This document shows, in pieces, positions 8,096 to 17,514 of a stretch of DNA of 46,618 nucleotides (positions are counted from its first letter, which is position 1; the number at the start of each line of letters is the position of its first letter). Under the pieces are notes generated by a model that saw only the letters and a list, made by a program, of their open reading frames with translations, made no database searches and was not told the origin of the DNA. The translations under genes were made by a program, and so were the position numbers. Source of the DNA: an uncultured Bacteroidota bacterium (GTDB taxonomy: Bacteria > Bacteroidota > Bacteroidia > Chitinophagales > Chitinophagaceae); contig CAILUU010000035.1 of the NCBI GenBank assembly GCA_903837525.1, positions 1-46,618 of the forward strand. The letters are read 5' to 3'.

Positions 8096-9349
8096 TTAAC
8101 TTTTCTCTGCCATATCTGGAATATCAGCTGCTTTGTATAAACCAGCATCTAATTTTTTCTTAACCTCTTCAAATGCAACTAAAGTTTCATCAACATCTTC
8201 AAAACTATGACTAGCAGTAGGTATTAACCTATAAATAATATCTCCTTTAGGTATTACAGGGTACACCACTATACTACAAAAAATATGATAATTCTCTCTT
8301 AAATCCATTACCATACTGGTAGCCTCTGGCACATCGCCTTTCATATATATTGGTGTAACAGGGCTATTGGTATCGCCGATATCAAAGCCACGTTCTTTTA
8401 ATCCAATTTGTAAACGTTCAACATTTGCCCACAATTTTTCCCTAAGCTCTGGCATAGTTTTTACCATTTCCATACGTTTAAGCATACCCTCTACAATAAT
8501 AAGTGGCAAACTCTTCGCAAAAATTTGGCTACGGGTATTGTAACGTAAATATTTAATTACAGCTTTTGGTCCACTAATAAAAGCACCAATGCTACCCATA
8601 CTTTTTACAAAAGTGCTAAAGTATAAATCAACACCAGCTTGGCAACCTTGTGCCTCATCAGCACCAGCACCAGTTGCGCCCATATAACCAAAGCCATGTG
8701 CATCATCTATCAAAATTCTAAAATCGTACTCACTTTTTTTAGCTACAATTTCTTTTACTATTCCTTGCTCACCATCCATACCAAAAACACCTTCGGTAAT
8801 TACTAAAATTCCACCACCTTGCTTTTCGGCCATGGCAGTAGCCCTTTTCATTTGCTTATCAAAATCTTGAATATCGTTATGTTTAAACGTATAGGTGTAA
8901 CCAACATGCAAACGAATGCCATCCATAATACAAGCATGTGCTTCGGCATCGTAAACAATCACATCTCTACGATTAACTAACGCATCAATACAACTCATTA
9001 TACCTTGGTAGCCAAAGTTCAATAACATGGTATCTTCTCTGCTCACAAAATCGCTAAGTACTTTTTCTAAGGCATCGTGTTTATCTGAATTTCCACTCAT
9101 CATTCTTGCACCCATTGGGTTGCCCATGCCATACATTTCTGCTGCCTTTGTATCTATGGCCCTTACCTCGGGGTGATTAACTAAACCTAAATAGTTATTC
9201 AAACTCCAAACAATCATTTCCTTTCCTCTAAACTTCATACGAGGGTTAAGGTCTCCTTCTAATTTAGGAAATGCAAAATAGCCGTGGGCTCTATCCATAT
9301 GCTGACCAATAGGCCCACCATCTTTCACTAATTTTTCAAAAACATCCAT
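8096..9349 (-). CDS. Alpha-oxoamine synthase (PLP-dependent acyltransferase; sphingolipid/sulfonolipid type likely)
   Basis: A 417-residue fold-type I PLP enzyme of the family with serine palmitoyltransferase, KBL, BioF and cysteate acyltransferase. These condense an amino acid with an acyl thioester and release CO2. Visible motifs are WSLNNYLGLVNHPEVR, YDAEAHACIMDGIRLH (His stacking on PLP), LIDDAHGFGYMGATGAG (Asp/His binding PLP) and STFVKSMGSIGAFISGP with the Schiff-base Lys. The start MDVFEKLVKDGGPIGQHMDR fits a Bacteroidota paralogue distinct from the short KBL-type SPT. A role in making sphinganine or capnine-type sulfonolipid bases is likely for this lineage, but sequence alone does not settle the amino acid used. 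No bioA/bioD or tdh neighbour supports biotin or threonine roles. Confidence 0.8.
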   Translation of the reverse strand: MDVFEKLVKDGGPIGQHMDRAHGYFAFPKLEGDLNPRMKFRGKEMIVWSLNNYLGLVNHPEVRAIDTKAAEMYGMGNPMGARMMSGNSDKHDALEKVLSDFVSREDTMLLNFGYQGIMSCIDALVNRRDVIVYDAEAHACIMDGIRLHVGYTYTFKHNDIQDFDKQMKRATAMAEKQGGGILVITEGVFGMDGEQGIVKEIVAKKSEYDFRILIDDAHGFGYMGATGAGADEAQGCQAGVDLYFSTFVKSMGSIGAFISGPKAVIKYLRYNTRSQIFAKSLPLIIVEGMLKRMEMVKTMPELREKLWANVERLQIGLKERGFDIGDTNSPVTPIYMKGDVPEATSMVMDLRENYHIFCSIVVYPVIPKGDIIYRLIPTASHSFEDVDETLVAFEEVKKKLDAGLYKAADIPDMAEKS

Positions 9350-9371
9350 AAGTATAATTAAGAATTAGATA

Positions 9372-9379
9372 CAAAAATA
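9372..9379 (-). promoter_or_regulatory. -7 box for the alpha-oxoamine synthase gene
   Basis: On the minus strand TATTTTTG is an exact TAnnTTTG match 22 bases upstream of the ATG at 9349. It predicts a short leader of about 15 bases. No clear -33 TTG is seen. Confidence 0.5.
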
Positions 9380-9616
9380 AAGCATTGTAGGTAAATGGTA
9401 ACATTTTGATAACCGAGTTATATTTTTTTATTTTATTAGCTATAAATCAGTATTAAAGTCTAGTGGCAGAGATACTTATTTATTATTTCTTTTAGTAAAA
9501 TGAAATAAATAACCTTCGTTAAACATCGGTAATTTCTATCATTTTTGACTGTACAATAGATTAATGTGAACGTTATTCGTATGATTAATAGTAGTTTTGC
9601 AAAAAATATTTTCTAC

Positions 9617-11236
9617 ATGAATCGCAAATACTTTTCTAGTTTACTTTTCTTATTTCTTATTTCTTATTCAACACAGGCACAAACTACCAAACCAAAGCTA
9701 GTTGTAGGTATCGTAATAGATCAAATGCGTTGGGATTATTTGTATAAATACAAAGAACAATATGGCGCCAAAGGCTTTAACCGCTTATTAAAAGAAGGGT
9801 TTACAGCAGAAAATACAATGATACCTTTTACACAAACTTATACCGCACCAGGGCATACTTGCGTATATACGGGTAGTGTACCTGCCATACATGGTATTGT
9901 AGGTAATAATTGGTACGATAAAGCAACTAATAAGCGGGTGTATTGTACTGATGATAGTGCAGTAAACACCGTAGGGGCAAGTAATAAAGTAGGCAAAATG
10001 AGCCCAGTAAATATGTGGACTAACACCATTACAGATGAGTTACGTTTAAGTACTAATTTTAAAAGTAAAGTAATAGGAATTGCCTTAAAAGATAGAGGAG
10101 CAATTTTTCCAGCTGGTCATAGTGCAAACGCTGCCTATTGGTACGATGGTGGTAAATGGATTACCAGCAGTTATTACATGAATGAATTGCCAAAATGGGT
10201 AAATGATTTTAATGCAAAAGATGAACCTGCTAAAGCAATGAAAAAAGATTGGACAACCTTGTATGATATTAAAAATTATACCTTAAGCACTGCCGATGAT
10301 AAGCCTTATGAGAATAATATTAAGGGACTAAAAACAGTAACCTTTCCTCATAAATTAAGTACAATAGACGATAAAGATAAATACGAGGCTTTTAAAACTA
10401 CACCGTTTGCAAATAATTACACTTTTAACTTTGCACAAGAAGCTATTTACAACGAAAAATTAGGACAAAGAGGCGTAACCGATTTTTTAGCAGTTAGTAT
10501 TAGTAGTACAGATTATATTGGTCATTCTTTTGGCCCAAATTCTATTGAAATACAAGACACCTATTTACGGTTAGATTTTGCCTTAACCGAATTTTTAATG
10601 TATTTAGATAATATTCTTGGTAAAGGAAATTATACCTTGTTTTTAACTGCCGACCATGGGGTAGCGCATATCCCCGAGTTTTTAAACGAAAACAAAATGC
10701 CTGCTGGCACTTTTGAAGATGGCGATATTATTAAAGAACTAAATGAAGCCATTGAAGAAAAATTTGCAATAAAAAAAGCTATCACTACTGTAATGAATTA
10801 TCAAGTGTATCTAAATGACAATGCAATTGAAAAGGGTAATGGGGATAAAACAAAAATTACCGAATTGATAATTAACAAATTAAAAAAGAAGGATTTTATA
10901 GTAAATGCTTTTGAGTTAGAAAAAATAATGGGAGCATCTATACCGCAACCACAAAAAGACAGAATGGCTAACGGCTTCACACCAAAGCGTAGTGGCGATA
11001 TACAATTTACCTTTAAACCTGGCTATTTTGATGGAGGTAAAAAAGGAACAACACATGGCCTTTGGAACCCTTATGATGCTCATATACCTTGTTTGTTTTA
11101 CGGCTGGGGTGTAAAATCTGGCAAAACACATAGAGAAACGTACATGACAGATATTGCACCAACACTTGCAGCACTGCTTAAAATACAAATGCCTAATGGT
11201 TGCGTGGGTAAGGTAATTGAGGAACTGATTAAGTAG
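9617..11236 (+). CDS. pafA: PafA-type secreted alkaline phosphatase
   Basis: A periplasmic or exported phosphomonoesterase of the alkaline phosphatase superfamily that frees phosphate from organic esters. From ATG 9617 it is 539 residues and opens MNRKYFSSLLFLFLISYSTQ, a signal peptide; an earlier in-frame GTG at 9566 would only put 17 residues before it. The metal site starts VVGIVIDQMRWDYL. The nucleophile segment is YTAPGHTCVYTGSVPAIHG with Thr81 as the likely nucleophile. ALKDRGAIFPAGH places Lys158 and Arg160 where PafA uses a Lys/Arg pair to bind phosphate. Further ligands lie in DYIGHSFGPNS and TADHGVAH. All key residues of PafA are kept. A terminator follows directly. Confidence 0.88.
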   Translation: MNRKYFSSLLFLFLISYSTQAQTTKPKLVVGIVIDQMRWDYLYKYKEQYGAKGFNRLLKEGFTAENTMIPFTQTYTAPGHTCVYTGSVPAIHGIVGNNWYDKATNKRVYCTDDSAVNTVGASNKVGKMSPVNMWTNTITDELRLSTNFKSKVIGIALKDRGAIFPAGHSANAAYWYDGGKWITSSYYMNELPKWVNDFNAKDEPAKAMKKDWTTLYDIKNYTLSTADDKPYENNIKGLKTVTFPHKLSTIDDKDKYEAFKTTPFANNYTFNFAQEAIYNEKLGQRGVTDFLAVSISSTDYIGHSFGPNSIEIQDTYLRLDFALTEFLMYLDNILGKGNYTLFLTADHGVAHIPEFLNENKMPAGTFEDGDIIKELNEAIEEKFAIKKAITTVMNYQVYLNDNAIEKGNGDKTKITELIINKLKKKDFIVNAFELEKIMGASIPQPQKDRMANGFTPKRSGDIQFTFKPGYFDGGKKGTTHGLWNPYDAHIPCLFYGWGVKSGKTHRETYMTDIAPTLAALLKIQMPNGCVGKVIEELIK

Positions 11237-11252
11237 ACTGAATTATAGAACT

Positions 11253-11281
11253 AAAAAAGCCACTTTTTAAGTGGCTTTTTT
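11253..11281. terminator. Bidirectional terminator between pafA and tRNA-Gln
   Basis: AAAAAAGCCACTT pairs with AAGTGGCTTTTTT around a 3-base loop. Flanking A and T runs allow use on both strands: for pafA on plus and tRNA-Gln on minus. Confidence 0.85.
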
Positions 11282-11282
11282 G

Positions 11283-11353
11283 TTGGGTTACTAGGATTCG
11301 AACCTAGACGAACAGAATCAAAATCTGGTGTGCTACCTTTACACTATAACCCA
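11283..11353 (-). tRNA. tRNA-Gln (TTG)
   Basis: On minus the acceptor arms are TGGGTTA and TAACCCA, a fully paired 7-bp stem starting with U as is common for tRNA-Gln. The anticodon loop is TTTTGAT with TTG. The T arm has GGTTCGAATCC. The discriminator is A and CCA is not encoded. Length 71 nt. Confidence 0.93.
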
Positions 11354-11433
11354 ATTGTAAACTTTGATAAATCAAAATTTGGGAGTGTAAAAATAAGGTA
11401 TAAATGCTTTTCTCCCAAATGGTTTTTTTTATT

Positions 11434-14061
11434 TTAAGCTTGTAAAGCAGCCTCCCTTTCTTTCAACTGCTTAATTTTATCTAAAGCACCAGCAACCACA
11501 TCACACATAATGGTATACAATGCACCATGTATAGGGTTTGCATAAATATATTCTAACGCTTCGTTTTCGTTAGCTATAATTTTTGTAGGTATATTAGGGT
11601 TTACTTTATTTATACCTTCTTGCAATAAACCAATAATTTCTTCGGCAGTTCTGCCCCTTAAATTTTTATCGCAACGTATAATAATTTGGTCAAAGCTTTT
11701 TGCCGATATTTCTCCTAGCTCCTTAATATCCTCATCTCTTCTATCACCCGTACCACTTATTACACCAATGTTTGTTTTATAGTCTAGCTTGCTAATAAAA
11801 TCGCAAAGTAGTTTTAACCCATGTGGGTTATGGGCAAAATCGGCAAGAAAACTATAATTTTTAAAATGAAAGAAATTTAAACGGCCAGGCGTTAAACTTT
11901 CTCCGGGCATAAAAGTTTGTAAGCCTTGGCGTATATCCTCTATAGTTATATCTCTATATAAATAGGTGGCTAATACCGCTGGTAAACAATTAGTAATGTT
12001 ATGTACTGCTTTTCCTTCGTAGGTAAGTGGTATATCTTTTGCTAGCATTACTCTAATTTTCCAATTCCCTTTCATAATGGTTATATATCCATTTTCATAT
12101 ACAGTAGCTAATCCACCTTTGTTACAATGTTCTTTCAACCTTGCATTATTTTCATCCATACTAAACAATGCAATGTTACATTTCAATCCATCTTTCATAC
12201 TATACACTAAATCATCTTCGGCATTTAAAATGGCATACCCATGGGGGAAAACAGTTTCTGGCACAACAGCTTTTACTTTTGCCATTTGTTCAATGGTATT
12301 TATTCCGCCAAGTCCCATATGGTCGGCTGCTACATTGGTTACAATAGCTACATCGCATTTTTCAAAAGCTAAACCATTTTTTAAAATACCTCCTCTGGCA
12401 CATTCCAATACCGCAAAATCAACGGTAGGATCTTTTAAAACAAAGGTTGACGATACTGGGCCAGTGCAATCTCCCTTCATCATTAATTGGTTTTGAATAT
12501 ACACTCCATCGCTTGTTGTATAACCAACTTTTTTACCTGCACTTTTTGCTATGTGAGCGGTAAGCCTTGTGGTGGTTGTTTTTCCATTGGTGCCTGTTAT
12601 TGCTATAATAGGTATTCTTCCTTCACTACCCTTTGGGAAAAGCATATCAACTACAGGCTCTGCAACATTTCGGGGCAAACCCTCGCTAGGGTCAATATGC
12701 ATTCTAAAACCTGGTGCAGCATTTACTTCTAAAATAGCACCACCATTTTCGCTTACAGGTGTACGCAAGTCTTTGGCCATTATATCTATACCACAAATAT
12801 CTAAACCAATAATTTTACTAATACGTTCACACATAAAAATATTTGCTGGGTGTACTTCGTCCGTTACATCGGTTGAGGTACCACCAGTAGAAAGATTAGC
12901 GGTAGTTTTTAATAAAACAAGCTCTCCTTTTTTTGGAATAGTTTCTAAGGTATAGCTAATATCTTCCAACATTTTCATTGTACTACCATCAACCGTTATT
13001 TGTGTTAATACTTTTTCGTGGCCATAACCCCTACGAGGGTCTTTATTGGTTTCATCTATTAAATATTGAATGCTGTTTTTTCCATCACCCACCACACTTG
13101 CTGGTGTACGTAAAGCGGCACAAATAAATTTATGATTAATTACTAAACATCTAAAATCGTAGCCAGTAATAAAACGTTCCACTATAACTTTATTGCCATA
13201 ATTTTTAGCAGCTTCTAGCGCTTTTATAGCTTGCTCTCTGTCGGTAATATTAGTGGTGTTTCCTTTACCATGGTTGCCATCAATAGGTTTTATTACCAAT
13301 GGATAGCCAAATTTTGCAATAGCTTCATCCAGCCCAACTTCAGTTCGTACTACGGTTCCTCTTGGTACTGGTATTTCGGCAGCCTCTAACAACATTTTTG
13401 TTTCTTCCTTATTGCAAGCTATATCTACAGCAATATTACTTGTGGTAGATGCTATGGTTGCTCTTATTCTTTTTTGATTAACTCCATAGCCTAATTGAAC
13501 TAAACTTTGCTTATTTAGGCGTATATAGGGAATGTTACGTTTGGCGGCTTCTTCTACAATACATCCTGTGCTAGGGCCAAGTCTAGTATCTTCCCTTATT
13601 TCTCTTAATTGCTGAATATCATTGGCTAAATCGTATTCGGTATTGTTTATTAATGCTTCAGCAATTTTTACTGAAGCCTTGGCAGCATATACACCAGCAT
13701 CTTCCTCTAAATAGGTAAAGCAAACAAAATAAACACCTTCTTTTTCATTAGCGCCTCTTGTACGCCCAAAACCAGTTGCCATACCTGCAAGGGTTTGTAT
13801 TTCTAGGGCAATATGTTCAATTACATGCCCCATCCAAGTGCCTTCATCTACTCGTTGAAAAAATCCACCTTTTGCCCCTACACTGCACCTATGCTCAATC
13901 ATTGTGGGAAACATTTTTTCTAAACGCTCTCTAAACCCATCAATAGTATTGGTTGGGCGTTGCTCTAATTCTTCTAAATCTAATTTCATTTGAATTAGTT
14001 TAGTGCGACGTACACTCCAATAATTTGGGCCTCTTAAAATTTTAATTTCTACAATCTTCAT
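11434..14061 (-). CDS. cphA: Cyanophycin synthetase
   Basis: CphA makes multi-L-arginyl-poly-L-aspartate, a nitrogen and carbon store, using ATP. The 875 residues match the full-length CphA1 size. The N domain (to about 160) contains GTWMGHVIEHIALEIQ, where H79, E82, H83 and E87 form HxxEHxxxE, the cryptic protease-like site reported in CphA to create primers. An ATP-grasp domain spans roughly 215-455 (FGYPLVIKPIDGNHGKGN, GIDIMAKDLR, ILEVNAAPGFRMH). A Mur-ligase-like domain starts with the P-loop AITGTNGKTTTTRL near 486-500 and continues to ADFAHNPHGLKLL. No domain is broken. It diverges from cyanophycinase with 156 bases between the starts. Confidence 0.95.
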   Translation of the reverse strand: MKIVEIKILRGPNYWSVRRTKLIQMKLDLEELEQRPTNTIDGFRERLEKMFPTMIEHRCSVGAKGGFFQRVDEGTWMGHVIEHIALEIQTLAGMATGFGRTRGANEKEGVYFVCFTYLEEDAGVYAAKASVKIAEALINNTEYDLANDIQQLREIREDTRLGPSTGCIVEEAAKRNIPYIRLNKQSLVQLGYGVNQKRIRATIASTTSNIAVDIACNKEETKMLLEAAEIPVPRGTVVRTEVGLDEAIAKFGYPLVIKPIDGNHGKGNTTNITDREQAIKALEAAKNYGNKVIVERFITGYDFRCLVINHKFICAALRTPASVVGDGKNSIQYLIDETNKDPRRGYGHEKVLTQITVDGSTMKMLEDISYTLETIPKKGELVLLKTTANLSTGGTSTDVTDEVHPANIFMCERISKIIGLDICGIDIMAKDLRTPVSENGGAILEVNAAPGFRMHIDPSEGLPRNVAEPVVDMLFPKGSEGRIPIIAITGTNGKTTTTRLTAHIAKSAGKKVGYTTSDGVYIQNQLMMKGDCTGPVSSTFVLKDPTVDFAVLECARGGILKNGLAFEKCDVAIVTNVAADHMGLGGINTIEQMAKVKAVVPETVFPHGYAILNAEDDLVYSMKDGLKCNIALFSMDENNARLKEHCNKGGLATVYENGYITIMKGNWKIRVMLAKDIPLTYEGKAVHNITNCLPAVLATYLYRDITIEDIRQGLQTFMPGESLTPGRLNFFHFKNYSFLADFAHNPHGLKLLCDFISKLDYKTNIGVISGTGDRRDEDIKELGEISAKSFDQIIIRCDKNLRGRTAEEIIGLLQEGINKVNPNIPTKIIANENEALEYIYANPIHGALYTIMCDVVAGALDKIKQLKEREAALQA

Positions 14062-14187
14062 AAATGCAACTGTTTTGGTTTGTGGAAATGGAAATTACCG
14101 AAATGATTTTGTATTAAAAAACAAAATAATCTTGCCTTAATTAACATCCGTTAGTAAAGAGCTGCATAATAAAAATAAGCAATCCCT

Positions 14188-14195
14188 TATTTTTG
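14188..14195 (+). promoter_or_regulatory. -7 box for cphB
   Basis: TATTTTTG is an exact TAnnTTTG match 22 bases before the cphB start, in the divergent cphA-cphB spacer. No good -33 is seen. A near match (one base off) for cphA on minus lies in the same spacer. Confidence 0.5.
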
Positions 14196-14217
14196 CATTA
14201 ATCACAAAAATGATTTA

Positions 14218-15117
14218 ATGCAATTTGCTAAAGGAAAACTAATAGCCATAGGTGGTGCCGAGGATAAAGGCACAGATTTGGAAACTGGACAAATTCATCG
14301 CAATAACCTCAATTTTTTTGAACTAGGTATCCTTCGTCGTATTGTAGAGGAAGCAGGAGGGGTATTAAGCCGTATTGAAGTAATTACCACCGCAAGTATG
14401 ATACCCTATGAAATTGGCGACAACTACTTAAATGCCTTTGGCAAAATGGGTTGTACTAATATTGGGTTAATGCATATTAGAAACAGGGTAGATGTGGGTA
14501 CAGAAGATTATCAGCAGCGTATAGAAAAATGTGATGCGGTGTTATTTAGTGGCGGTAATCAAATGCGGTTAAGTAGCACATTTGGTGGAACTAATTTTTT
14601 AAAAACCATTGTTACTAGATACAAGGAAGAAACCCATTTTGTAATTGCTGGCACAAGTGCTGGTGCAATGGCAATGAGCAATACCATGATTTATGAAGGT
14701 AATGCTGCTAAGGCTCATTTAAAAGGCGAAGTAAAAATTACAACTGGTTTAGCGTTTGTAGATGAGGTTATTATTGACAGTCATTTTGAAAAAAGAGGCC
14801 GTTTCGGACGATTGGCACAAGCCGTAGCAACCAACCCAGCCTGTATTGGTATTGGTTTAGGAGAAGATACCGGAATGATAATTACCGAAGGTGGAAATAA
14901 AATGGAAGCTATTGGTAGTGGTTGCGTAATTATTATTGATGGACACGATATACAATTTACTAATATTGCAGATATACCAGATGGAAGCCCATATAGTGTA
15001 GAAGGGTTAAAAGTACATATTTGTGAACAAGGCAATGGTTATTTAGTAACCGAACGAAAATTTATACCTGAGGTAAAAGAAGGGGCTGTGGTAAAAAAGC
15101 AAGTGCATGTAGAATAA
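14218..15117 (+). CDS. cphB: Cyanophycinase (S51 family)
   Basis: CphB is a serine exopeptidase that cuts cyanophycin to beta-Asp-Arg dipeptides. The 299-residue protein starts MQFAKGKLIAIGGAEDKG, typical of the family. The nucleophile elbow is FVIAGTSAGAMAMS with Ser147. The upstream glycine-rich LFSGGNQMRL and downstream DSHFEKRGRFGRLAQAV are also standard; the latter holds the conserved His. There is no signal peptide, so it is cytoplasmic and fits mobilisation of internal stores rather than external use. It lies head-to-head with cphA, so one spacer can control build-up and breakdown. A dipeptidase to finish the dipeptides is not in the window. Confidence 0.95.
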   Translation: MQFAKGKLIAIGGAEDKGTDLETGQIHRNNLNFFELGILRRIVEEAGGVLSRIEVITTASMIPYEIGDNYLNAFGKMGCTNIGLMHIRNRVDVGTEDYQQRIEKCDAVLFSGGNQMRLSSTFGGTNFLKTIVTRYKEETHFVIAGTSAGAMAMSNTMIYEGNAAKAHLKGEVKITTGLAFVDEVIIDSHFEKRGRFGRLAQAVATNPACIGIGLGEDTGMIITEGGNKMEAIGSGCVIIIDGHDIQFTNIADIPDGSPYSVEGLKVHICEQGNGYLVTERKFIPEVKEGAVVKKQVHVE

Positions 15118-15156
15118 ATCCAAAAAAGTAAATGTAGTAAGCGGTAAGATTTTTAC

Positions 15157-15933
15157 TCAACTATTTTCTAAGGCTTTTTCAATTACTAATGTTTTTAAAT
15201 TTTGCATAATATCTTCTTGTACAAAAAATAAATTATAACAACCCTTATTTACGGCTACTAATTGGTAGCCTTTTTTATTAGCTAATTGCACCATACTTAA
15301 CGACGATGCTCCTTTTGGCCTATCATCTTCATACAGTTCAAACTTGGTAGTGTAAGGGGGAATAAAGTGGGTGTTCCCTTTTTCTACTTGCACTTCTACC
15401 ACCACCACCCTTGGTAATAATGCATCAATACTGTTCCAAATATGATAATCGTTTCCATCTAAATCTATACACAATAAATCTATTTGTTTTGTGTAAGATG
15501 TGGTACTTAAAATTTCATTTATATTTTGTTTGGTAACAGTGGCTTGTATAAAAGAAAACTGGTTACTTTTTTGTTTAAAATACTTTTGATAAATGTATTT
15601 TCCTCTATTTAAAATTTTGTAATTACCATCAATGAATGTACCACTCCAATTATGATGAAAGGCTAAGTTTGCACAATTGCTATTAATACAATCGTTGCTA
15701 CCAATATCTATAAATAATTTGTTAGTGGTGCCAATTTTTGTAAAGATGTTTAGTAAAATTCCATCTTCATTAGCTTTAGTAAAAATATTTAATTGTTGTA
15801 TTGAAAATGAGGATGTAGTATCTAGTTGTTTACTAAAATGACTATTTTTTACAACAGCATCTTTATAAATCTTTTTACGAAACACAATGCTCCAGAAATA
15901 TTTTTTAATAAGATGTTTTACTAGTTGCAGCAT
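15157..15933 (-). CDS. FkbM-like SAM-dependent methyltransferase or related Rossmann protein
   Basis: 258 residues. LFIDIGSNDCINSNCANLAF looks like SAM motif I, followed by GTFIDGN as the acidic motif II and IDLLCIDLDGNDYHIWNSI as the FkbM-style motif IV. The end, LANKKGYQLVAVNKGCYNLFFV, is also typical of FkbM proteins. The substrate is unknown; relatives often act on sugars or lipids. The gene starts 7 bases after the tyrS stop on the same strand, so the two are probably co-transcribed, and it converges on cphB with a 39-base gap. Confidence 0.6.
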   Translation of the reverse strand: MLQLVKHLIKKYFWSIVFRKKIYKDAVVKNSHFSKQLDTTSSFSIQQLNIFTKANEDGILLNIFTKIGTTNKLFIDIGSNDCINSNCANLAFHHNWSGTFIDGNYKILNRGKYIYQKYFKQKSNQFSFIQATVTKQNINEILSTTSYTKQIDLLCIDLDGNDYHIWNSIDALLPRVVVVEVQVEKGNTHFIPPYTTKFELYEDDRPKGASSLSMVQLANKKGYQLVAVNKGCYNLFFVQEDIMQNLKTLVIEKALENS

Positions 15934-15940
15934 TTATTTT

Positions 15941-17221
15941 TTATGAAACACTTACTAAATAATAATTTTTTTTCCCTTTTTGTACTAACAAGTATTTGCC
16001 ATGCAATAACATTGAGCTATTTATTACTAGTTGTATATCCTCAATTTTTTTTCTATTAATACTTACACCACCACCTTGTACATTTTTTCTGGCCTCTCCT
16101 TTGCTGGGAAAGATATTAGTTTCGGCTAAAAAGCTTACCACATCTGTATTGGTATCAAGTTTTATTACATTGTAATTTATTTTTACAATGCCTTCCATAT
16201 GGTGCAAATCATCTTCACTTAAATCTTCTGCTGCAGCAGTTGTATTGGAAAATAATTTTTCTGTTGTTTCTATAGCTTTATCGTATTCCAATTGTCCATG
16301 TACAAAAATCGTAACTTCTTTTGCTAGTGTTTTTTGTAGTAAACGTTTGCTAGCATCTTTTTTATGCTCTTCAATTAAATGGTCAATGGTAGGCTTATCT
16401 AAAAATGTAAAAATTTTAATCCAGCTTTCTGCATCTGCATCATTTGCATTTAACCAAAATTGGTAAAATTGAAAAGGAGTTGTTTTGTTTGCATCTAACC
16501 AAATATTCCCTTTTTCTGTTTTGCCAAATTTGCCACCATCTGCTTTCTTAATTAGGGGGCAAGTAAAAGCAAAGGCTTCGCCACCACTTTTTCGTCTTAT
16601 TAATTCTGTACCTGTTACAATATTTCCCCATTGATCGCTACCACCCATTTGTAGTTTTACATTTTTGTGTTGGTGTAGCCAGTAAAAATCGTAGCCTTGT
16701 ACTAATTGGTAGGTAAATTCTGTAAAACTCATTCCGGTTTCTCCTTCCAATCTTTTCTTTACGCTATCCTTAGCCATCATATAATTTACGGTAATATGTT
16801 TGCCCACATCTCTTATAAAACTTAAAAAAGAAAAATCTTTAAACCAATCGTAATTATTAGCCATTTCGGCAGCATTTGGTAAACTTTTATCAAAATTTAA
16901 AAACTGTTCTAATTGCTTTTTTACACAAGCCACATTATGGTTTAAAATATCTTCGCTTAATAAATTTCTTTCTTCGCTTTTTCCGCTTGGGTCACCAACC
17001 ATTCCAGTAGCTCCACCAACTAATGCAATAGGCTTATGTCCCGCTTTTTGTAAATGAACCAATAAAATTATAGGTACAAGGCTACCTATATGCAAGCTAT
17101 CGGCAGTGGGGTCAAATCCAATATAGGCGGTGGTAATTTCTTTATTTAATTGTTCCTCTGTGCCTGGCATAATATCCTGTATCATTCCTCTCCAGCGTAA
17201 TTCTTCTATTAAATTGGGCAT
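15941..17221 (-). CDS. tyrS: Tyrosine-tRNA ligase
   Basis: Charges tRNA-Tyr; one such tRNA gene lies at 29107. From ATG 17221 the protein has 426 residues and begins [16 protein letters not shown], the normal TyrRS start; an upstream in-frame ATG at 17263 would add 14 unrelated residues. The class I signature is [18 protein letters not shown] (HIGH variant). The second is [13 protein letters not shown] (KMSKS variant KFGKT). The tRNA and Tyr-binding stretch QLVQGYDF and [10 protein letters not shown] are present. A C-terminal S4 domain includes [17 protein letters not shown]. Full length and intact. Confidence 0.95.
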   Translation of the reverse strand: MPNLIEELRWRGMIQDIMPGTEEQLNKEITTAYIGFDPTADSLHIGSLVPIILLVHLQKAGHKPIALVGGATGMVGDPSGKSEERNLLSEDILNHNVACVKKQLEQFLNFDKSLPNAAEMANNYDWFKDFSFLSFIRDVGKHITVNYMMAKDSVKKRLEGETGMSFTEFTYQLVQGYDFYWLHQHKNVKLQMGGSDQWGNIVTGTELIRRKSGGEAFAFTCPLIKKADGGKFGKTEKGNIWLDANKTTPFQFYQFWLNANDADAESWIKIFTFLDKPTIDHLIEEHKKDASKRLLQKTLAKEVTIFVHGQLEYDKAIETTEKLFSNTTAAAEDLSEDDLHHMEGIVKINYNVIKLDTNTDVVSFLAETNIFPSKGEARKNVQGGGVSINRKKIEDIQLVINSSMLLHGKYLLVQKGKKNYYLVSVS

Positions 17222-17514
17222 ATTTGTATACTTTTTTACAAAAAAATAAGTGCGTTTAAGCAAAAATGAGTATAAATTTTTAAAAAATATAATTCTTTTA
17301 CTATTAGGTTAATGTATTTTTATTGTTAGTTTATAAGTATTTTGTTTTAGTAATTGCGTATATCAAATGTAATCAACATAGACTAATGCGAACTTTTGTT
17401 GTAATACGCCACTTAAATTGTATTTTTAAAGGTGGAATTAACACAATTTAAAACGTACAAATAAGTTTTACAAGTTGTTGCTAATACTATTATATACTAA
17501 CCTGAACATAATTT
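17222..17514. other. Divergent spacer between tyrS and porV2
   Basis: 293 bases of AT-rich DNA with no gene. On minus, CATTTTTG at 17261-17268 is one base off the -7 consensus and could serve tyrS. On plus, TATTTTTA near 17421 is also one base off and could serve the PorV2-like gene. No repeat or stable hairpin was recognised. Confidence 0.35.

Noticed and set aside
12077..12955. Antisense frames inside cphA
   Set aside because: They mirror the coding pattern of a long, well-conserved gene and have no recognisable domains.
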